Shown here in pieces: positions 5,039 through 5,867 of a DNA stretch of 5,867 bases (the first letter of the stretch is position 1; each line of letters begins with the position of its first letter). A program made the translations under genes and the position numbers. The stretch spans positions 1 to 5,867 of the forward strand of contig JALUDK010000054.1 in the NCBI GenBank assembly GCA_027044005.1. The letters are read 5' to 3'. The notes below the pieces were generated by a model. The model searched no databases, was not told where the DNA came from, and was given only the letters and a program-made list of their open reading frames with translations. The stretch is from Acidilobaceae archaeon (lineage in GTDB: Archaea; Thermoproteota; Thermoprotei_A; Sulfolobales; Acidilobaceae).

Positions 5039-5867
5039 GTGATTGCATTGACACAGTCGCTTAATAATGTTAAGAGCGGAAAGTACAGGATTAGGCCACC
5101 ACTAGTTAAGCCTAGTAGGTTAACTAAACGCCGTAGGAATGGTACGGGTAAAGATTTAAGCAGTGGATGGGTTGTGAACTATGCCGTGGGCTGCACTCAC
5201 GGCTGCATCTTCTGTTACGTGGATGCAATCCATAAGAAATTCAACCCTTACAAGCTGGACACCAGACCGTGGTGGGGCCAGTACTTCTATGTACCTGAAA
5301 ACCTTTGGCAGGCCATAAAGGAGACACCGTGGCATCGCTGGGCTGGGGAGGAAATTCTAATGAGTAGCACACATGACCCGTATTTACCCCAGCTCTACAG
5401 ATACACTCGTGCTATACTCGAGTATGCCTTGAGAGCTGGAGTTAGAGTTAGAATCCAAACAAGAAGCATGCTTGTACTTAAGGATCTGGACTTCCTAGCG
5501 CAATATAAGAATAGGGTTATCGTACAGGTGTCAATTGCTACTATGAACCCAGAGTTTGCACGTCTCATCGAGCCTCGTGTTCCAAGTCCCAAGAAGCGTC
5601 TTTTGATCTTGCGTGAAGCAAAGAGCAGAGGACTAGAGACTGGTGTTATTATTGCTCCAATATTCCCGCCTAATAGGCATAGAGTATGGCTAGAAGAGGA
5701 TCTAGACACATTCATGGCTAGCCTAGCTGAGATAGGAGTAGATAGAGTATACGGGGAGATCCTGCACGTGAGAGGGCAAAATATGAGATATATACGAGAA
5801 GTTTTAGGAGAACCATTGCATGTGAGCAGAGACTTCGATCAGTATGTGGAGGCTCTATTCTATAGGC
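5039..5867 (+). CDS. Radical SAM protein of the SPL/COG1533 type (3' end outside window)
   Basis: Translation from 5039 gives 276 residues and runs off the window. GCTHGCIFCY carries the radical SAM cluster motif CxxxCxxC with Cys52, Cys56 and Cys59, which bind the 4Fe-4S cluster that cleaves S-adenosylmethionine. SSTHDPYLPQ (109-118) and EPRVPSPKKRL (178-188) match the spore photoproduct lyase/COG1533 signatures (TDPYQP, EPRxPSxxxRL), and VIIAPIFPP follows. The N-terminus (about 1-45) is basic, RLTKRRRNG being one part. The substrate is unknown: the catalytic Cys of true photoproduct lyase lies further C-terminal, outside view. An upstream in-frame TGA (5033) limits the start. No ATG occurs before residue 108, so GTG 5039 is chosen for its GGTGA; TTG 5048 is the alternative. 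Arg codons include many CGT and GC is about 45-50%, unlike genes left of the tRNA. Confidence 0.85.
   Translation, partial: MIALTQSLNNVKSGKYRIRPPLVKPSRLTKRRRNGTGKDLSSGWVVNYAVGCTHGCIFCYVDAIHKKFNPYKLDTRPWWGQYFYVPENLWQAIKETPWHRWAGEEILMSSTHDPYLPQLYRYTRAILEYALRAGVRVRIQTRSMLVLKDLDFLAQYKNRVIVQVSIATMNPEFARLIEPRVPSPKKRLLILREAKSRGLETGVIIAPIFPPNRHRVWLEEDLDTFMASLAEIGVDRVYGEILHVRGQNMRYIREVLGEPLHVSRDFDQYVEALFYR

Noticed and set aside
5395..5715. Minus-strand open frame inside the radical SAM gene
   Set aside because: It is a shadow of the plus-strand gene, whose conserved motifs run through the same bases.

Overview
The window looks like the chromosome of a hyperthermophilic crenarchaeon, probably of the Desulfurococcales; an Aeropyrum-like genome is my best guess, not proven. 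The reasons are: an archaeal-type GatE amidotransferase subunit; a GC-rich main part (about 60-65% in stretches counted by hand) with Arg almost always AGG and many ATA and CTA codons; TTG and GTG starts; short or overlapping gene boundaries; TATA boxes close to start codons; and a tRNA-Leu with encoded CCA.

Layout, left to right. The 3' part of gatE (1-630) is followed after 4 nt by a full-length prolyl-oligopeptidase-like protein (635-2290) in which all three positions of the Ser-Asp-His triad appear replaced. A strong hairpin sits on its stop codon. The next 152 bp has no gene but is highly structured, with a perfect 15-bp inverted repeat enclosing further hairpins. It leads into a TTG-started ChaN/DUF399-like gene (2443-3246) whose ribosome binding site lies in a small hairpin. 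This gene converges on, and overlaps by 48 bp, a Nudix hydrolase on the minus strand (3199-3741). An 81-bp spacer with one AT-rich core separates the Nudix gene from a divergent small winged-helix regulator (3823-4137). That regulator overlaps by 22 bp the end of a minus-strand gene of unknown function (4116-4475). A second AT-rich core, bracketed by G5 and C5, lies between that gene and a tRNA-Leu(UAG) gene (4566-4653).

Right after the tRNA the character of the DNA changes. A hairpin follows the CCA, then about 365 bp of gene-free sequence near 37% GC with promoter-like TATA boxes and repeated TAGTG motifs, then the start of a radical SAM protein of the SPL/COG1533 type (5039 to beyond the end), near 45-50% GC and with CGT Arg codons. 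A tRNA 3' end followed by sequence of different composition is the classic setting of an archaeal integrated element, but no integrase or second att copy is visible here.

Functionally, gatE belongs to Gln-tRNA formation and the tRNA to translation. The Nudix/winged-helix pair looks like a small self-regulated unit. The pseudo-peptidase, the structured leader before the ChaN-like gene and the region after the tRNA are the parts most worth a second look. I see no CRISPR array, no insertion sequence and no clear defence system.
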